Shown here: piece by piece, positions 26,345 to 35,493 of the stretch
How positions within the stretch are numbered: the stretch's first letter is position 1
Layout: the number at the start of each line of letters is the position of its first letter
From: Lacticaseibacillus kribbianus
GTDB taxonomy: Bacteria > Bacillota > Bacilli > Lactobacillales > Lactobacillaceae
Length of the DNA: 64,000 nt
Reading direction: 5' to 3'
Assembly (NCBI RefSeq): GCF_020180945.1
Contig: NZ_JAIPUL010000001.1
Location: 1,302,001 to 1,366,000 of the forward strand
Program-made: the position numbers and the translations under genes
Notes under the pieces: generated by a model
What the model was told of the DNA's origin: nothing
Database searches by the model: none
What the model saw: the letters and a program-made list of their open reading frames with translations, nothing else

Positions 26345-27199
26345 CTAGGCCTTGAGGTAGTCCTGAAGCGCGGCGAATCTGGCCTCGCCCTCCTGCCGAC
26401 CGGTGTCGTACAGGGCCTGAAGCTTGCCGGTGTCGCCCTCCAGCCGCTTAACGGTGACCGGCTGGCTCGGCGCGATGACGAACGCGGCGCCGGCTCGCTC
26501 CAGCGCGTCGAGTGCGTCGGCCTGGCGGTTGTACATCTCGGGGCGGCCGATTGCCGCCTCGACGAAGGCCGGGTGCTCGCCGAACGTATGCTGGTACGCC
26601 GCGGCGAGCACCGGCGAGGTCGCCGCCTTTCGGTACGCGCGCTCGCGGGTGCGGATCACGACGATTTTGTCAAAACCGGCGGCCTGCGCGTAGCCATAGG
26701 GAATCGAGTCCGTGATGCCGCCGTCCAGGCACAGGCCCAGGCGCGTGTCCTGCGGCGCCGAGATGAACGGCATCGCGCTGGACGCCTTCAGCGCGTCGAC
26801 CAGCTCCGAACCGGTCGGGTGCACGAAGTATACCGGCCGGCCGTTGGTGACGCTGGTCGCGACCACCACGAACTGGGTGGGCGAGGCGTCGTAGGTCGCC
26901 TGGTCGAAGTCCTCCCAGCCGTCACCGTGCGGGGCGAACAGGTAGTCCAGGTTGATGATGTCCTCGCGGTGCAGCGCGCGCCGCAGCGAGATGTAGTTGG
27001 GATCGTGGCGGTAGCCGACGTTCACGTGCGTGGTGCGCCCGAGCTGCTCGGACACGTAATTGGTGCCGCACAGCGCGCCCGCCGACACGCCGATGACGGT
27101 GTCAAAGTGCAGCCCGTGGGTCAAAAACGTGTCGAGCACCCCGGCGGTGTACTGTCCGCGCAGCGCGCCGCCCTCCAGGACCAGTGCCGTTTTATCCAT
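26345..27199 (-). CDS. Patatin-like phospholipase
   Basis: Protein of 284 residues of the YjjU-type patatin family. The oxyanion loop LEGGALRGQYTAGVLD, the nucleophile elbow GVSAG and the Asp of LDGGITDSIP make a complete Ser-Asp dyad. It is predicted to hydrolyse lipid esters in the cytoplasm or at the membrane. The start at 27199 is chosen because GGAGGCGATCGAT precedes it. Single gene. Confidence 0.92.
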   Translation of the reverse strand: MDKTALVLEGGALRGQYTAGVLDTFLTHGLHFDTVIGVSAGALCGTNYVSEQLGRTTHVNVGYRHDPNYISLRRALHREDIINLDYLFAPHGDGWEDFDQATYDASPTQFVVVATSVTNGRPVYFVHPTGSELVDALKASSAMPFISAPQDTRLGLCLDGGITDSIPYGYAQAAGFDKIVVIRTRERAYRKAATSPVLAAAYQHTFGEHPAFVEAAIGRPEMYNRQADALDALERAGAAFVIAPSQPVTVKRLEGDTGKLQALYDTGRQEGEARFAALQDYLKA

Positions 27200-27275
27200 A
27201 TCGATCGCCTCCAATGGGCCTATTCTACGCCCCTTCCCCGCCCGTTGCCAAGTTGGACGGTGCGCGGCCGGCCGC

Positions 27276-27303
27276 AAAAAGGGCCGCGCCCGTGGACGCG
27301 ACC
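27276..27303 (-). terminator. Intrinsic terminator of pox
   Basis: GGGTCGCG and CGCGGCCC arms followed by TTTTT on the minus strand. Confidence 0.8.
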
Positions 27304-27320
27304 CCTGATGCTGCTGACTG

Positions 27321-29057
27321 CTAGTTCTCCTCTTCCGCCAGCAGCTTGCGGAACGGAATCAGGTCCTCCGCGGCGTACTTGGCGACGAACGCCCGCACGG
27401 CCTCGGGATCCTGCACCTCGGGATCGAGCACCAGCTGCTCAACCGGCAGCGGGCGCAGGTCCGAGATTTTCACGTCGATCACCACCGGCCCCGTGGCTTC
27501 GGCCGCGCCGGAAAAGGCCGCGTGCAGCTCGTCCAAGTTGTGCACCTCAAAGCCCGTGGCGCCCAGCGCCTGGGCCGCGGTGCCGTAGTCCGCGTCGATC
27601 AGATCGACGCCGGAGTGCGGCTGCTTGGTGTCGTCCTGCTCGGCCTCGATGAAGCCCAGGCTCTCGTTGGTCAGGATCACGTTGATGATCGGCATCCGGT
27701 ACTTGACCTGGGTCAGGATGTCTTGCATCACCATCGCGTAGCCGCCGTCACCAGAGATCGACCACACCTGGCGCTTCGGGAACTCCGCCTGCGCACCGAT
27801 CGCGGCCGGCAGCGCGTAGCCCATCGTCGCGTACCAGCCACTGGTGGTGAAGCGCTGCTGGTCGTCGATGCGCAGGAAGCGCATGCCGTTGATCGTCACG
27901 TTGCCGACGTCGACCTGGAAAATAGCATCGGCGGTCGCGGCGTCGTTGATCGCCTTGAACACCGGCTCCACGCGCAGCGGCGTGGTCGGGTCGGTTTCCT
28001 TGCTGGCGATCCAGTCCGCCCAGTTCTGCTTGTTGCGCAGCGCGGCGCGGTACCAGCCGGTTTCCGGCAGCTGGTGGCCGACGCTCAACAGCGCCTGCAT
28101 CACCTGCTTGGCGTCGGCCAGCATCGCGAGGTCGACATGGTGGCGCCGCCCGAACTTGGTGCCGTCGATGTCCACCTGAATGTACTTGGCGTCCGGGGCG
28201 ATGAAGTAGGCCTGAAACGGCATGTCGGTCCCGAGCATCAGCACGGCGTCGGCGCCCTGCGCCACCTCGACGCCGGGCTTGCTGGCGACGCGTCCGGCCG
28301 AGCCCATGTAGGCCGGATCGGAATCGGGCACGATGCCCTTACCCAACGCGGAGCTCATAATCGGCGCGTGCAGCAGCTTGGACAGCGCGAGAATCTCGGC
28401 GCGGGCGCCGCGCGCGCCGGTGCCGATGTACAGCAGCGGGTGCTTAGCCGAAGCCAGGATGTCCCAGGCCTCAGCGACCTGCGCCGGGTCCGGCGTCGGC
28501 AGCAGCGGCTTTTGGTACAGGCTGGCCGTGGACACGTAATCGTCCTCGATGGGCTCCCAGCCGAGGTCCTTGGGGATCGTGATCACGGCCACGCCTCGCT
28601 TGGCGTAGGCCTGGCGAATCGCCTCGTCCACCACCCCCGGCAGCTGCGCGGCGGTCATCACCGTGCGGTTGTACACCGACACGTCGGCGAACATCGGGTT
28701 CTCGTTCATCTCCTGGAAGTAGCTGGTGTTCATGGTTGCGGTCGGCACCTGGCCGACCAGGGCGAGCAGCGGCACGTGGTCGTACTGCGCGTCGTACAGG
28801 CCGTTGAGCAGGTGCACGGCGCCGGGCCCGGCCGAGCCGAAGGTGACGCCGATTTTCCCGGTGATCTTGGCCTCCCCGACGGCGGCCAGCGCGCCGACCT
28901 CCTCGTGGCGAACCTGGATGTAGTTGATGGTGTCCTTGCGGTTGTGCAGCGCGTTCATCGTGGAATCAAACGAGCCGCCGGGCAGGCCGTAAATGTTTTT
29001 GACCCCCCAGCTTTCGATGACCTTGAGCGCTGCGTCTGATGCATTGATCTTTGTCAT
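27321..29057 (-). CDS. pox: Pyruvate oxidase
   Basis: Thiamine-diphosphate enzyme of 578 residues, matching lactic-acid-bacterial pyruvate oxidases. The order is TPP_N (about 1-170, with the activating Glu in VRHEEVGAL), central FAD-binding domain and TPP_C with GDGGYAMVMQDIL. It makes acetyl phosphate, CO2 and H2O2 from pyruvate, phosphate and oxygen. Substrate preference against acetolactate synthase is inferred from overall similarity. Single gene with its own promoter and terminator. Confidence 0.92.
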   Translation of the reverse strand: MTKINASDAALKVIESWGVKNIYGLPGGSFDSTMNALHNRKDTINYIQVRHEEVGALAAVGEAKITGKIGVTFGSAGPGAVHLLNGLYDAQYDHVPLLALVGQVPTATMNTSYFQEMNENPMFADVSVYNRTVMTAAQLPGVVDEAIRQAYAKRGVAVITIPKDLGWEPIEDDYVSTASLYQKPLLPTPDPAQVAEAWDILASAKHPLLYIGTGARGARAEILALSKLLHAPIMSSALGKGIVPDSDPAYMGSAGRVASKPGVEVAQGADAVLMLGTDMPFQAYFIAPDAKYIQVDIDGTKFGRRHHVDLAMLADAKQVMQALLSVGHQLPETGWYRAALRNKQNWADWIASKETDPTTPLRVEPVFKAINDAATADAIFQVDVGNVTINGMRFLRIDDQQRFTTSGWYATMGYALPAAIGAQAEFPKRQVWSISGDGGYAMVMQDILTQVKYRMPIINVILTNESLGFIEAEQDDTKQPHSGVDLIDADYGTAAQALGATGFEVHNLDELHAAFSGAAEATGPVVIDVKISDLRPLPVEQLVLDPEVQDPEAVRAFVAKYAAEDLIPFRKLLAEEEN

Positions 29058-29096
29058 GGGCGTTCCCTCCGCTTACTTAAAATAAGTTACAACCTG

Positions 29097-29124
29097 AGTA
29101 TAACGAGTTGCTGACAAAAAACAA
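29097..29124 (-). promoter_or_regulatory. pox promoter
   Basis: TTGTTT (29119-29124) and TATACT (29097-29102), 16-base spacing, minus strand. A palindrome CTTATTTTAAGTAAG (29071-29085) lies downstream near the start of transcription and could be an operator. Confidence 0.55.
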
Positions 29125-29202
29125 GTGGATTAATAAAAACGGTTCCAAGGCAAGCGTACCATCGCAGGGCCCCGCCGCGCCAGAATGCGGCTCGCGCCAC
29201 GC

Positions 29203-29244
29203 AAAAAGCCGGCGCGCCGCCCCTAAGTGGGACAGCCCGCCGGC
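29203..29244 (-). terminator. Intrinsic terminator of the thl-mvaA-mvaS operon
   Basis: GCCGGCG and CGCCGGC arms enclose a GC-rich secondary stem, followed by TTTTT on the minus strand. Confidence 0.7.
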
Positions 29245-29283
29245 CGTCATTGCGTCAATGCAGTTCAGCTCATCGCGGCCGCG

Positions 29284-30447
29284 TCAGGCGTTGGCCCGGT
29301 ACTGCCGCTCCTGGCCGGTCACGCCGGTCAGCACGAAGCGGCCGGCGAACAGCGCCGGGTCGGCTTCATAGTCCGCCGGGCCGTACGGCACCTTGTCGTT
29401 GAACACTGACTCGTACTCGGCCACGGTAAGCCGCCGGCGCGCGTCCAGGCGCGAGAGCGTCCCGGCCGCGTCCAGCTGGGCGGCAAACCCCGGCTGAAGC
29501 GTCGCGCTGAAGAACTCGCCGACCGCGCCGGAGCCGTAGGAGAACAGGCCGATCCGGTCGCCTTCGGCCAGGTCCGAGGCGTGCTCCAGCAGCGACAGCA
29601 GGCCCAGGTACAGCGAGCCGGTGTAGAGGTTGCCCACCCGGCGGCTGTACGCGGCGCTGGCGGTGAAGGCCGAACTCAGCGCCGCCTGCTGGGCCGGCGT
29701 CGCCTCCGGGAGCACCTGCCGCAGCGCCTTCAGGCCCATTTTGGTGTAAGGCAGGTGGAAGCACAGCGCCTTGAAGTCCGCGATGCCCCGGCCCGTCGTC
29801 GCCTTGTAGCGCGCCCACACGAGATTGAAGAAGCGCAGGTACTGCTCGGTGGAAAACTTGCCCCGCGCAAGCGCACGATCGGTGTACACCGGCCGCCAGA
29901 AGTCCTGGATGTCCTCGGCGTAGTGGACGGAATCGTCCGAAAGCGCCAGCAGCCTGGGTTCGGCCGAAACCACCATCGCCACGGCACCTGCGCCCTGCGT
30001 CACCTCGCCCGGCGTCGCCAGGCCGTAGCGCGCGACGTCGGCGGCGATCACCAGCGCCTGGCGGTCCGGGTGGGCGGCGACGTAATCGCGCGCCATCATC
30101 AAGGCCGCGGTGCCGCCGTAGCAGGCCTCCTTGAGCTCGACCGCGCGCACCCACGGTCCCAGCTTCAGCAGCCGCTGCACGTACAGCGCGGCGGCCTTGC
30201 TGGCGTCGACGCCGGACTCCGTGCCAAGCGCAATCAGCCCCAGACGCGCCGGATCCAGCGTCAGCCGGCTGGCGGCCGAAGCGCCCAGCGTCACGATGTC
30301 CTGGCTGCTGGGCACGACGGCCTGCTGGTCCTGGCCGATGCCGATGGTGTACTTGTCCGGCTCGTCGCCGCGCGCCTGCGCCAGGTCGCGCAGGTCGACG
30401 AAGAGAGTCGTGGTGTCAAAAGCGATCTGGTCGATGCCGATTGTCAC
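29284..30447 (-). CDS. mvaS: HMG-CoA synthase
   Basis: Protein of 387 residues. The catalytic Cys 109 is in KEACYGGTA and the general base Glu 77 is in GTESGVD, both standard for bacterial MvaS. It condenses acetyl-CoA with acetoacetyl-CoA. The GTG start overlaps the mvaA stop as GTGA. Last gene of the upper mevalonate operon. Confidence 0.95.
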   Translation of the reverse strand: MTIGIDQIAFDTTTLFVDLRDLAQARGDEPDKYTIGIGQDQQAVVPSSQDIVTLGASAASRLTLDPARLGLIALGTESGVDASKAAALYVQRLLKLGPWVRAVELKEACYGGTAALMMARDYVAAHPDRQALVIAADVARYGLATPGEVTQGAGAVAMVVSAEPRLLALSDDSVHYAEDIQDFWRPVYTDRALARGKFSTEQYLRFFNLVWARYKATTGRGIADFKALCFHLPYTKMGLKALRQVLPEATPAQQAALSSAFTASAAYSRRVGNLYTGSLYLGLLSLLEHASDLAEGDRIGLFSYGSGAVGEFFSATLQPGFAAQLDAAGTLSRLDARRRLTVAEYESVFNDKVPYGPADYEADPALFAGRFVLTGVTGQERQYRANA

Positions 30448-31694
30448 TGCTGTTCATCCTTTCGTAAGGCGGCAAGCGCCTGTTGTGCCGCGGCCAGGCT
30501 CATCGCCGTGCCGCGAAGCGTTGCGGCCACCACGGCGATCTCGTCACCGGTGGCCCCGGCGGCGATCGCCAGCGAGTTGGCCTGAAGCGCCATGTGCCCG
30601 GCCTGAATGCCGGGCCCGGCGAGTGCCCGCAGCGCCGCAAGGTTTTGGACCAGCCCGAGCGCCGCCAGCGCCTGCTGCAACGCCGCGACGCTGTCAAACC
30701 CACCGAGCCGCAGCGCCGCCTGGGCGCTCGGCAGCGCGCTCATCGCGCCGCCGACCACGCCGACCTGAAGCGGCAGCGCGATGCGCCCGGCCAGCCGCCC
30801 GTCTTCCTGCAGGTGCCAAGTCGCCAGCGGCTGGTAGCGGCCGCTGGCGGCGGCGAAGGCGTGCGCCCCGGCCGCCACGGCGCGCCAGTCGTTGCCGGTG
30901 GCCAAAACGGCGGCGCCGACCCCGTTCATGATGCCCTTGTTGTGGGTGACCGCGCGGGCGACGTCGACCGTCGCCAGCCGGCTGAGCTGCGCGATGCGCC
31001 GCGCAATCTCGGCCCCGGCGACGTTGCGGGTCGCAAGCGTGTCGGGAGCCAGCGTGACGGTCGCCACCGTCGGCTCGGTGTCGCCGTTGGTCAGAATCGC
31101 CACCAGCGGCGGCTCCCCGACCCAGGCCGCGGCGGCGTGGCCGACCGCCTCGGCGATGGTGTTGACGATGTTGGCCCCCATCGCCGCCTGCGAATCGACG
31201 CCAAGCGCCAGCTTCACGAAGCCGTCAAGCCGCGTCACGGTCACCGTGCGCAGCCCGCCGCCCCGCCGCACGATGGACGGGTGCGCCGCGGCCGCAACCG
31301 CGCGGATCTCGGCCTCGTGCGCGGCGAGCAGCGCCACCACCCGGTCCGGCGCGGCGGTGGCAAACACCACCTCCCCGACCACCAGGTGCGCGGGCGCCTG
31401 CGCCTGCACGCCGCCGTTGAGCGCCGCGATGCGCGCGCCGTTGTTGGCCGCGGCGACCACGGAGGGCTCCTCCGTGGCCAGCGGCACCTGCACGCTGCGG
31501 CCGTTCACCGGCAGGTCCCGCACCACGCCCAGCGGCAGCGCGATTTGGCCGATCTGGTTTTCGATCAGGTGCGCGGCCACGGCCGGGTCAAGCCCGGGCG
31601 TGCCGGCCCACAGCGCGGCGTCTGCCGGCGTCATCAGGCCGGCCTCGACCAGCTGCCGGCGCCGTTCCTCGGGACTCAGCTCGTAGAACTTCAC
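30444..31694 (-). CDS. mvaA: HMG-CoA reductase, class II
   Basis: Protein of 416 residues, class II HMGR. The Glu of ENQIG, the Lys of HNKGIMNG and the His of GHMALQAN are where the class II catalytic residues lie. At the fourth site, where class I and II enzymes usually read DAMG(A/M)N, this protein reads AAMGAN, so the catalytic Asp seems to be replaced by Ala. GTG start overlapping the thiolase stop, with AGGTG upstream. Confidence 0.92.
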   Translation of the reverse strand: MKFYELSPEERRRQLVEAGLMTPADAALWAGTPGLDPAVAAHLIENQIGQIALPLGVVRDLPVNGRSVQVPLATEEPSVVAAANNGARIAALNGGVQAQAPAHLVVGEVVFATAAPDRVVALLAAHEAEIRAVAAAAHPSIVRRGGGLRTVTVTRLDGFVKLALGVDSQAAMGANIVNTIAEAVGHAAAAWVGEPPLVAILTNGDTEPTVATVTLAPDTLATRNVAGAEIARRIAQLSRLATVDVARAVTHNKGIMNGVGAAVLATGNDWRAVAAGAHAFAAASGRYQPLATWHLQEDGRLAGRIALPLQVGVVGGAMSALPSAQAALRLGGFDSVAALQQALAALGLVQNLAALRALAGPGIQAGHMALQANSLAIAAGATGDEIAVVAATLRGTAMSLAAAQQALAALRKDEQQ

Positions 31695-32866
31695 CGCCGC
31701 ACCTGCATCGCCACGCCGATGCCACCGCCGACGCACAGCGCGGCGATGCCCTCCGTCACGTCACGGCGGGCCATGGCGGCCAAAAGCGTCATCAGCACCC
31801 GCGCGCCGGACGCGCCGAGCGGGTGGCCGAGCGCAATGGCGCCACCCGCCACGTTGAGCTTGGCCGCCGGCAGCGCCAGCTCCTGGGCCACCGCCAGGCT
31901 CTGCGCCGCGAAGGCCTCGTTGATCTCGAACAGGTCGATGTCGGTCATCTTACTGCCCGTTTTGGCCAAAAGCTTCTCGATCACGCGCTTGGGGGCGTAC
32001 CCCATGAAGTTCGGGTCGATGCCGCCCTCGCTGTAGCCGGCGATGGTCGCCAGGTACGGCAGGCCGCGGCGCTCGGCCGCCGCCTTGTCCATCAGCACCA
32101 AGGCGGCCGCGCCGTCGTTGATGCCACTTGCGTTGCCTGCGGTCACCGTGCCGCCCGCCTGGTAGGCCGGCTTGAGCGCCGCAAGCTTGGCGGCACTGGT
32201 GTCCGGGCGCGGCGCCTCGTCAGTATCCACCACCACCGGGCCGCGGCGCGTTGGCACCGTCACAGGGGCGATCTCGGCGGCAAAATCGCCGGCCGCCTGC
32301 GCCGCCACTGCCTTTTGGTGCGAAGCCAGGGCAAAGGCGTCTTGGGCCTCGCGGCTGATGCCGAACTGCGCCGCCACGTTCTCGGCGGTGATGCCCATCG
32401 GCTGGCCGGTGAACGCGTCGGTCAGGCCGTCGCGCTGCAGCCCGTCGACGAAGGACACGCCGCCGAACTTGTGGCCGAAGCGCAGGTCCGGCGCGTAGAA
32501 CGGCGCCTGGCTCATGCTCTCGGTGCCGCCGACCAGAACGGCCTCGGCGTCGCCCAGCAGAATCGCGCTTTGGCCCAGGCGCACGGCTTTGAGCCCGGAG
32601 CCGCAGACCTCGTTGACGGTCATCGCGGTGCTGGCCGTCCCCATGCCGCTGCCCAGCGCAATCTGGCGCGCGACATTTTGGCCGGAGTTGGCCTGCAGAA
32701 CGTTGCCGAACACCGCCTGGTCGAGCTCGCTTGCCGCCAGCCCGGACCGGGCAATCGCGGCCTTGGCCGCCACGGTGCCCAGCTCGACGGCGGACACGCC
32801 GGCAAGGCTGCCGCCCAGCCGCCCAATCGGCGTGCGGGCGGCGCTTAGAATCACAACTTCGGTCAT
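31691..32866 (-). CDS. thl: Acetyl-CoA acetyltransferase (thiolase)
   Basis: Thiolase of 391 residues with all signatures: Cys 88 in NEVCGSG, GHPLGASGAR and CVGGGIGVAMQ near the C-terminus. It makes acetoacetyl-CoA, the first step of the mevalonate pathway. In enterococci thiolase and reductase are fused as MvaE; here they are separate but overlap. First gene of the thl-mvaA-mvaS operon, start preceded by GAGGAGGAAACG. Confidence 0.95.
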   Translation of the reverse strand: MTEVVILSAARTPIGRLGGSLAGVSAVELGTVAAKAAIARSGLAASELDQAVFGNVLQANSGQNVARQIALGSGMGTASTAMTVNEVCGSGLKAVRLGQSAILLGDAEAVLVGGTESMSQAPFYAPDLRFGHKFGGVSFVDGLQRDGLTDAFTGQPMGITAENVAAQFGISREAQDAFALASHQKAVAAQAAGDFAAEIAPVTVPTRRGPVVVDTDEAPRPDTSAAKLAALKPAYQAGGTVTAGNASGINDGAAALVLMDKAAAERRGLPYLATIAGYSEGGIDPNFMGYAPKRVIEKLLAKTGSKMTDIDLFEINEAFAAQSLAVAQELALPAAKLNVAGGAIALGHPLGASGARVLMTLLAAMARRDVTEGIAALCVGGGIGVAMQVRR

Positions 32867-33010
32867 CGTTTCCTCCTCGGGCCCTAGGGCCACTGGTTAT
32901 GACTATTAGTATACCAAGCGCGGGCAAGCCCGGGCCGACCGCTAAGAAAAACTTAGCATTTTGCCACACCGCGGGCTTATCATGGAGGCAACGACTCGAG
33001 GAGGTGCGCC

Positions 33011-33307
33011 ATGCGCGTGATCGATCTGCTGGCCCTGCTGGCCGACTACAACCAAAACACCGCCGTGCAGATGCAAAGCGGTGAGACGGTGGCAAATATT
33101 GAGCGCTTCGAGCTGAGCACCGTGCTGGAATCGGACCACCTGACGCTCATCCCCAAGGCGGGCGGCCACCCGCACCGCCTCTGGGAGCTGCGCGTGCTGC
33201 TGGACCGCACGGAGTTGCGCCCGCGCTACGTCTACCTGCAGACCCCGACCGGCCCGGTCCCGGCCTTCGGCTTCCAGCAGCGCAAGGCGGCGCTGGTGAT
33301 CAACTGA
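33011..33307 (+). CDS. Hypothetical protein, 98 residues
   Basis: Small soluble protein, predicted mixed alpha/beta, starting MRVIDLLALLADY. It has no recognised domain. The strong CGAGGAGGTGCGCC site before the ATG and host-like codon use support expression. Divergent from the mevalonate operon. No function inferred. Confidence 0.7.
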   Translation: MRVIDLLALLADYNQNTAVQMQSGETVANIERFELSTVLESDHLTLIPKAGGHPHRLWELRVLLDRTELRPRYVYLQTPTGPVPAFGFQQRKAALVIN

Positions 33308-33431
33308 GGGGAAAGCGACGGCCGGCCAGGCAGGCCGCACGGACCTGAGCGCTCGCGCCCAATCGACCGCGCAAGCCGCGACTGCTGAATCGCCACGAAT
33401 AAGTGACTCCCCGCAAAGACGAGCCGCCGCC

Positions 33432-33632
33432 GTGGAGGGCTCCGGCGCGGACGCGGCGACACTGGAGGCACCGGGCCGGGGCGAGCCAGCGTGAAATTGC
33501 TGTAAGCGGGCGGTCTTTGCCCGCTTACAGCAACGGCGGGTCCTGAGACCGCACTTCGGGCTCAGGAGAGCCGCACGCGTTCCGCCGCCCCGGCCCGGTG
33601 CCGGAAGCCCGTCTCGTCCCCGCCGCAGCCCG
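33432..33632 (+). repeat. R1 structured repeat, copy 5
   Basis: Arms ACCGGGCCGGGGCG and CGCCCCGGCCCGGT, inner hairpin GCTGTAAGCGGGC/GCCCGCTTACAGC, second hairpin CCTGAG/CTCAGG. It ends 15 bases from the stop of the Mrr-like gene. Confidence 0.8.
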
Positions 33633-33646
33633 GCAGCAGCCCGACC

Positions 33647-34207
33647 TCAGCTCGGCAGCCGGCGCATCAGGCGACGGAGGCGCGGGCGGTCGATCAGCTT
33701 GACGCCGAGGTCGTCGGCGAGCTCCTTGGCCGAGTCGCTGAACTCGGAGTTGGTGATCACCGCGGCCTCATCCAGCTTGTAGAAGTTGTGCCCCGTCCAG
33801 ACCTCCTGCACCGCCTTGTTGCCGACGAAGCCCGTGTAGCGCTTGCACTGAAAGCCGATGCTTTTCTTATCCTTTTTAGCGATCACGTCGATGCCCTGGT
33901 CGCCGGCCAACTGCGTCACCTGGATGTGCTTGTAGCCGTTGCGGCGCAGCAGGTAGGCGCAAAAATGCTCGAACTCCTCGCCCTCCATCGCGTCGACTTT
34001 TTCCATCTGCAGGTCGCGGTAGCGGAAGTGGCGCCGGTACAGCAGGCACGCGTTGATTGCGGCCCAGCCGGCGATCAGCACGAACGCGGCCAGGTCCAGC
34101 CGCGGTCGCCACGCCAGGAAGTAGGCGCGCCCCCAAAAGGCGTAGCCCAATGCGAGCGCGAACCCCGCGGTCCACAGCCAGTACAGTCTCATGAGTAAGC
34201 GGTGCAT
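33647..34207 (-). CDS. Membrane-anchored Mrr-type restriction endonuclease-like protein
   Basis: Protein of 186 residues. Two N-terminal membrane helices (about 5-25 and 38-57) are followed by an Mrr_cat PD-(D/E)XK nuclease domain (about 70-185). The active-site pattern is visible: Glu in GEEFEHF, Asp in GDQGIDVI and QCKRY. It may cut incoming or modified DNA near the membrane, but house-keeping roles are possible for such TM-Mrr proteins. Single gene with no modification enzyme nearby. Confidence 0.85.
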   Translation of the reverse strand: MHRLLMRLYWLWTAGFALALGYAFWGRAYFLAWRPRLDLAAFVLIAGWAAINACLLYRRHFRYRDLQMEKVDAMEGEEFEHFCAYLLRRNGYKHIQVTQLAGDQGIDVIAKKDKKSIGFQCKRYTGFVGNKAVQEVWTGHNFYKLDEAAVITNSEFSDSAKELADDLGVKLIDRPRLRRLMRRLPS

Positions 34208-34381
34208 GGTAGCCTCCGATCTACGAACGTCTGTTTCGTCCCCCTAAGCGTACCAGAATCCGCCGCATTCTCCTAGCCCTTTTCCCCAGCCCCCGACCAC
34301 GACAGTCTCGAGCGGAAAAGCCTTGATTCCAGCGGGTAAATTCGGTACGATTGTAACAGATATGAAAGGAAGCGGTTACAG

Positions 34382-35203
34382 ATGCAAATTGAGTCGGCCA
34401 CCTTCGTCCGCCTGCGCGACGACAACATCACGCAGTACACCCTGACCAACGACGCGGGTATGAGCCTGAGTTTTCTCACCTTCGGCGCCCGCGTCTCGCG
34501 CGTGCGGCTGCCCGACCGCGACGGCAACAATCCCAACCTGACGCTCGGCTACATCACCTTCCAGGACTACATCAACGAGCCCGGGCTGTTCGGCGCCACC
34601 GTCGGCCCAGTCTTCGGATCCCAGGGTGACCTGCCCGAGCACTCCGGGCGCACCGGCTGGCAGAACTGGAACTGGCAGGCGGAGACCCGCCAGGACGAAA
34701 GCCACGTGCAGATTCGCCTGACGCTTGACCTGCCCGACGGCGCCGACGGCTACCCGGGCGAGCGCCACGTCACCGTGCTGCACACCCTCGACCAGGACAA
34801 CCACTGGACCATCGACTGGCACGTCGAGACCACCGCGTCCCTGCCGTGCCGCCCGCTGATCAACATCCCGTTCGTTTTGACCGGCGACCCCGCCCAGTCC
34901 GTGATGAGCCAAAAACTGCGGCTGGACGCCGAGCGCGTCGCCCTGCCCGACGACCGCCCGGTGCGCTCCGAGTCCCAGACCGCCAGCCTGATCGGCAAGC
35001 GCTGGTCGCTGTCGCTTGAGACCGACGCCAAGGGCCTGGAGGTCACGACCTTCCCGGACGTCGACGAGACCAACTACTTCAACGGCATCCCGGGCCACCC
35101 GCACGTCGCGGTCGGCATCCGGCCCCAAAACGGTAACTTCATGCTCACCCCGGCGCGGCCGTTCGACCGATCCACCACGGTCACGCTGCACCGGCTGCAG
35201 TGA
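34382..35203 (+). CDS. Aldose 1-epimerase family protein
   Basis: Protein of 273 residues with the galactose mutarotase fold: FGARVSRVRLPDRDG, then TVGPVFG and FPDVDETNYFNGIPGHPHVAVGI. The usual catalytic His/Glu positions are only partly clear, so sugar specificity is open. It overlaps the next small gene as GTGA. Confidence 0.85.
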   Translation: MQIESATFVRLRDDNITQYTLTNDAGMSLSFLTFGARVSRVRLPDRDGNNPNLTLGYITFQDYINEPGLFGATVGPVFGSQGDLPEHSGRTGWQNWNWQAETRQDESHVQIRLTLDLPDGADGYPGERHVTVLHTLDQDNHWTIDWHVETTASLPCRPLINIPFVLTGDPAQSVMSQKLRLDAERVALPDDRPVRSESQTASLIGKRWSLSLETDAKGLEVTTFPDVDETNYFNGIPGHPHVAVGIRPQNGNFMLTPARPFDRSTTVTLHRLQ

Positions 35204-35370
35204 GCGCCGTGGTCGCGCCGCTGCTCGCCGCCGCAGGGCTGCTGCTGGTGGCGACGCTGATCACGCGGCGCCTGCACCTGGCGGGCCCGGCGCGCATGAC
35301 GCTATGGGCGGCCACCGCCCTGCTGGTGCTCGGCGCACTGGCGGTGGCGCTGAAGGCGGCGCTCGGCTGA
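35200..35370 (+). CDS. Small two-helix membrane protein
   Basis: A 56-residue frame starts with GTG overlapping the epimerase stop (GTGA), so translation is probably coupled. It holds two hydrophobic stretches (about 4-20 and 34-55) separated by a TRRLH-containing loop. A strong terminator follows 17 bases after the stop. Codon use is host-like. Function unknown. Confidence 0.55.
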   Translation: MSAVVAPLLAAAGLLLVATLITRRLHLAGPARMTLWAATALLVLGALAVALKAALG

Positions 35371-35387
35371 CACCAAGACAAGAGCTG

Positions 35388-35428
35388 AAACGGTGGACCG
35401 CGCCCAAAGGCCGGTCCACCGTTTCTTT
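35388..35428 (+). terminator. Intrinsic terminator of the epimerase operon
   Basis: AAACGGTGGACCG and CGGTCCACCGTTT arms with a loop of about ten bases, then TTTCTTT-like bases. Confidence 0.85.
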
Positions 35429-35493
35429 GCCGTGGCAAGCCCGCGGCACAAACATCGCCACCTGAATTCGGGTTACTGACACCCCCAGCACAA

